NCBI RefSeq assembly: GCF_900323885.1
Contig: NZ_OOHJ01000015.1
Span: 124,001-188,000, forward strand
Length of the DNA stretch: 64,000 nucleotides
Reading direction: 5' to 3'
Origin: [Actinomadura] parvosata subsp. kistnae
Lineage (GTDB): Bacteria > Actinomycetota > Actinomycetes > Streptosporangiales > Streptosporangiaceae
Positions 61,695 to 64,000 of the stretch are shown here, in pieces (within the stretch, counting starts at the first letter, position 1; each line of letters starts with the position of its first letter). The notes below the pieces were generated by a model. The model searched no databases. It saw nothing but the letters and a program-made list of their open reading frames with translations, and was not told where the DNA came from. A program made the position numbers and the translations under genes.

Positions 61695-62579
61695 TCAGGA
61701 GGGGCGGTCGAGGCTGAGGGTGCGGCCCGCGTCGATGGCCACGCGCACGCTCTCGGCCAGCGTCTCCTCCAGGGCGGCGCCGCGCGCCTCCAGGTCGCGC
61801 ATGCCTTCGGTATCGTCGGTGCGGGCGAGCAGGTCGCGGTACTTGTCGTTGTTGTCCAGGGCCTCGCGGGCGCGCAGGGCGGCGTCGGCCTCCTGGACGC
61901 GGCGGGCGTAGCGTTCGAGCCGCTCCACCCTGGCCGTCACGGACGCCACGGAGCGGCGCAGCGCCTCCTGCTGCGGCTCCAGCACGGCCATCAGTTCGGG
62001 GGTGACGACGCCGCGCATCGCGCGTTCCTGCTCCTCGTGCAGGTCCGTCTGGAGCCGCAGCAGCGTCGCGATCTCCCAGATCTGGCGGGGCAGCAGCACC
62101 TCGTTGGCCAGGCCGTCCAGCAGGCGGCGGCGCATGACCCGCGAGGTGTAGACGGCCATCACGGCCGCCCTGGCCCGCTCCAGCAGGGCGCGGGCGGACG
62201 GCGACAGCTCGGGGACGAGGACCAGCCGGTCGCGGTACGGGGCCCGCGAGGCGCCCCGCCCCGGGATGAACGAGTCGATGATCGTCAGGCGCTGCTCCTC
62301 GGTCAGGTCGGGGTCGGCGACGAAGTCGACCGTGCGCCTGACGTGGTCGCGCTCCCTGGCCAGCCGCCGGGCCTCCTCGGCGGTCAGCGCGCGGCGGGGT
62401 GCCATGTCGCGGGGCATCGTGTCGCGGGCGACGAGGAACGCGCACACGCCCAGCAGCCCGACCACGGGGACGAGCACCGCGCCGGCCGACCCGGTGACCA
62501 GGTACGCGGCCAGGCAGGTCACCAGGATGGTCGCGGTGGAGGCGACCGTTAACAGCGCGTACAGGCAGCCCTTGGCCAC
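61695..62579 (-). CDS. membrane protein with long coiled-coil domain
   Basis: The 294-residue protein has two N-terminal membrane helices (LYALLTVASTATILVTCLAA and VLVPVVGLLGVCAFLVA) and then a charged helical domain with predicted coiled coil (LRRSVASVTARVERLERYAR, RVQEADAALRAREALDNNDK). No enzyme motif is visible. It converges on the DUF4352-like gene with 6 bp between stop codons. Confidence 0.72.
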   Translation of the reverse strand: MAKGCLYALLTVASTATILVTCLAAYLVTGSAGAVLVPVVGLLGVCAFLVARDTMPRDMAPRRALTAEEARRLARERDHVRRTVDFVADPDLTEEQRLTIIDSFIPGRGASRAPYRDRLVLVPELSPSARALLERARAAVMAVYTSRVMRRRLLDGLANEVLLPRQIWEIATLLRLQTDLHEEQERAMRGVVTPELMAVLEPQQEALRRSVASVTARVERLERYARRVQEADAALRAREALDNNDKYRDLLARTDDTEGMRDLEARGAALEETLAESVRVAIDAGRTLSLDRPS

Positions 62580-62650
62580 GCCGTCCCCCTCTGAGCGAGT
62601 TCGCGAAGTGCCCTAGAGAGTCACGATAACCCCGGGCACCCGGAAGATCG

Positions 62651-63397
62651 TCAGCGCAGGTACGAGGCCCCGTTGAGGTCGAGCACCGCGCCGCTGGCCC
62701 ACTCGGCGTCCGGTGAGGCCAGGTAGAGGACGGCCGCGGCGATCTCCTCGGGCCGCGCCACCCTGCCGAACGGGCTCTGCGCCCGGATCGCGTCGCCGCG
62801 CGGCGCCTTCAGGTGCTCGTTGGTCATGTCGGTCTCGACGAAACCGGGCGCCACGGCGGCCACCGCGATGCCCTGCGGCGCCAGGGCGATGGCCAGCGAC
62901 TGGCTCAGCGCGTTCAGGCCCGCCTTGCTGGCGCCGTAGGCGGGGGCGTCGGGCTCGCCGCGGAAGGCGCCGCGCGAGGAGACGTTGATGATCCGGGCGC
63001 CGGCGGACATGTGCCGCAGCGCGCACCAGACGACGTTGGCCGCGCCGAGCAGGTTCACGTCGAGGGTGCGCCGCCAGGCGTCCTGCCACTCCTCGTAGGA
63101 GGTGCCGGTGGCGGGGTGGTGCAGGAACACGCCCGCGTTGTTGACGAGCACGTCGATCCCGCCGCCCAGCTCCCGCGCCGCCGCGTCCACCATGCTCCTG
63201 ACGCCCTCGGGGTCGGCCAGGTCGGCCCGCACGACGGCGTGCCCCTGCCCGGGCAGCTCGCCGAGCAGGCTCTCGGCCTCCTTCGCGGAGTCGCGGTGGT
63301 GGATCGCGACCCGGTCCCCCCGCGCGGCGAAGGCGGCCGCGACCGCCCGCCCGATCCCTCTCGACGCTCCGGTGATCAGCACTGCACGTCCGCTCAT
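62651..63397 (-). CDS. short-chain dehydrogenase/reductase
   Basis: The 248-residue protein is a classical SDR: cofactor motif AVLITGASRGIGRAVAAAFA, NNAG (IDVLVNNAGVFLHHPATG), catalytic Ser-Tyr-Lys (IINVSSRGAF, then PAYGASKAGLNALSQSLAIA) and the C-terminal PFGRVARPEEIAAAVLYLAS. Arg/His-containing positions after the first strand (AIHHRDS) suggest NADP(H). It is FabG-like in form; the substrate is unknown. ATG 63397 was preferred over GTG 63406 because AAGG lies at a suitable distance. Confidence 0.9.
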   Translation of the reverse strand: MSGRAVLITGASRGIGRAVAAAFAARGDRVAIHHRDSAKEAESLLGELPGQGHAVVRADLADPEGVRSMVDAAARELGGGIDVLVNNAGVFLHHPATGTSYEEWQDAWRRTLDVNLLGAANVVWCALRHMSAGARIINVSSRGAFRGEPDAPAYGASKAGLNALSQSLAIALAPQGIAVAAVAPGFVETDMTNEHLKAPRGDAIRAQSPFGRVARPEEIAAAVLYLASPDAEWASGAVLDLNGASYLR

Positions 63398-63442
63398 CCC
63401 CCGCACCTTAGGGGATCGGACGGGCCCGGCCGCAGCCGGGGG

Positions 63443-64000
63443 TCACCACTGCCGCTTCGTCTTCCGGTAGGTGACGGCCTTGCCGCCCTTCCCGGGGAAG
63501 GCCATGACGAGGAGCCGCTGGCCGCCCTGCCGCTCGCCTTTCCACGGGAACCACGCGTAGTGCACGCGGATCCGGTACGGGCCCCGGTACCCCTTGAGCG
63601 CGAGGTCCGGCAGCCCGTCGCCGCCCATGGCGTCAGCGAGCACGATGGAGTCGCCGGCGTCGCGGTAGCCGACCTCGACGACGTGGTCCCATCCCTTGGT
63701 CTCGACGGGCGGGCGGCGGTCGTAGGTCTCGACGGTGACGCACACGTCGAAGTCGGAGTGGGACAGCACCATCAGGTGGCCGGGGCGGGCCGCGACCAGG
63801 CCGTCCTCCTGCGCCCGCTCCAGGAGCTCCATGCTCGCCGGGTCGTAGTCGGTCTCCGGCTCCCCGTACGCCTCCATGACGCCGTAGTCCGTCCCCTGGG
63901 GCTCCTCGACTCGGGTCGCCTTGACCGGCTTGATGAGGGGGCGGTGGCGCGGGGTGGCGGCGCACATGCGGCGGGCGTCCGCCTCCCACTCCTGGAACTC
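63443..64000 (-). CDS. protein of unknown function, 5' end outside the window
   Basis: The frame is open from the stop codon at 63443 to the right edge and reads EFQEWEADARRMCAATPRHR at the boundary, so the true start is probably beyond 64000; an ATG at 63967 is the alternative. The visible 185 residues include HLMVLSHSDFDVCVTVETYD, DHVVEVGYRDAGDSIVLADA and YRIRVHYAWFPWKGERQGGQ, a beta-rich pattern. No family was recognised. Confidence 0.6.
   Translation of the reverse strand, partial: EFQEWEADARRMCAATPRHRPLIKPVKATRVEEPQGTDYGVMEAYGEPETDYDPASMELLERAQEDGLVAARPGHLMVLSHSDFDVCVTVETYDRRPPVETKGWDHVVEVGYRDAGDSIVLADAMGGDGLPDLALKGYRGPYRIRVHYAWFPWKGERQGGQRLLVMAFPGKGGKAVTYRKTKRQW

Overview
This window reads as chromosome from a high-GC actinobacterium, most likely a Streptosporangiaceae member such as Nonomuraea (inference). 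The grounds are very GC-rich codon use, many GTG starts, GTGA/ATGA stop-start overlaps, F420-type and PIM-pathway genes, and the mycobacterial-type neighbourhood of thrS, a HIT gene, pgsA, patA, pimA and pdxS. No tRNA, rRNA, insertion sequence or CRISPR array was found.

Layout. 1-7.7 kb, all minus strand: a partial MarR regulator with a two-site operator, a Tat-exported PhoD phosphatase, pdxS, a DUF3048 lipoprotein, and the tightly overlapping phosphatidylinositol-mannoside block pgsA-patA-pimA plus a small membrane protein. The pgsA frame is broken at a G run. 7.8-17.5 kb, mostly plus: an EF-G2-like GTPase, a secreted GHL10 glycosidase, a beta-propeller protein, a divergent MocR/aminotransferase pair, and a large membrane protein with an alkaline-phosphatase-like domain. 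17.5-26.4 kb: HIT, an ECF sigma factor with a small partner gene, two short tandem arrays, a PIG-L deacetylase, a TM2 protein, thrS, a GH25 lysozyme, an LLM oxidoreductase and phosphoglucomutase.

26.4-37.4 kb is the accessory core. It holds a DUF2786 gene and a membrane protein (minus), then on the plus strand a small holin-like membrane protein and three consecutive CHAT-protease/STAND-ATPase paralogs. The first paralog has an intact CHAT His/Cys dyad and an intact P-loop. The second has lost both. The third keeps the protease dyad but lacks the P-loop lysine. All three begin with the same W-x-W-x-L region, and a TTGACA promoter precedes the set. By eye the base composition is less GC-rich than the flanks. 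I consider this the best candidate for an undescribed signalling or defence system.

37.5-42.4 kb: a small unknown gene, a cytochrome P450, a HAD-like protein with eroded catalytic motifs, DUF4031, an HD-like protein, a 36-bp tandem repeat and a frameshifted FMN alpha-hydroxy-acid oxidase. 42.4-50.9 kb is a carbohydrate-use locus: a secreted discoidin-domain/beta-helix protein, a ROK regulator, a sugar ABC transporter without its own ATPase, and a GH35/GH42-like glycosidase.

51-58.9 kb: two unknown genes, an ECF sigma factor, then a compact Crp/Fnr - MpaB oxygenase - nucleotide cyclase/STAND operon preceded by a CRP-like site. 58.9-64 kb: a GH15 trehalase/glucoamylase-like enzyme, a DUF4352-like membrane-anchored protein, a coiled-coil membrane protein, an SDR oxidoreductase and a partial unknown gene.
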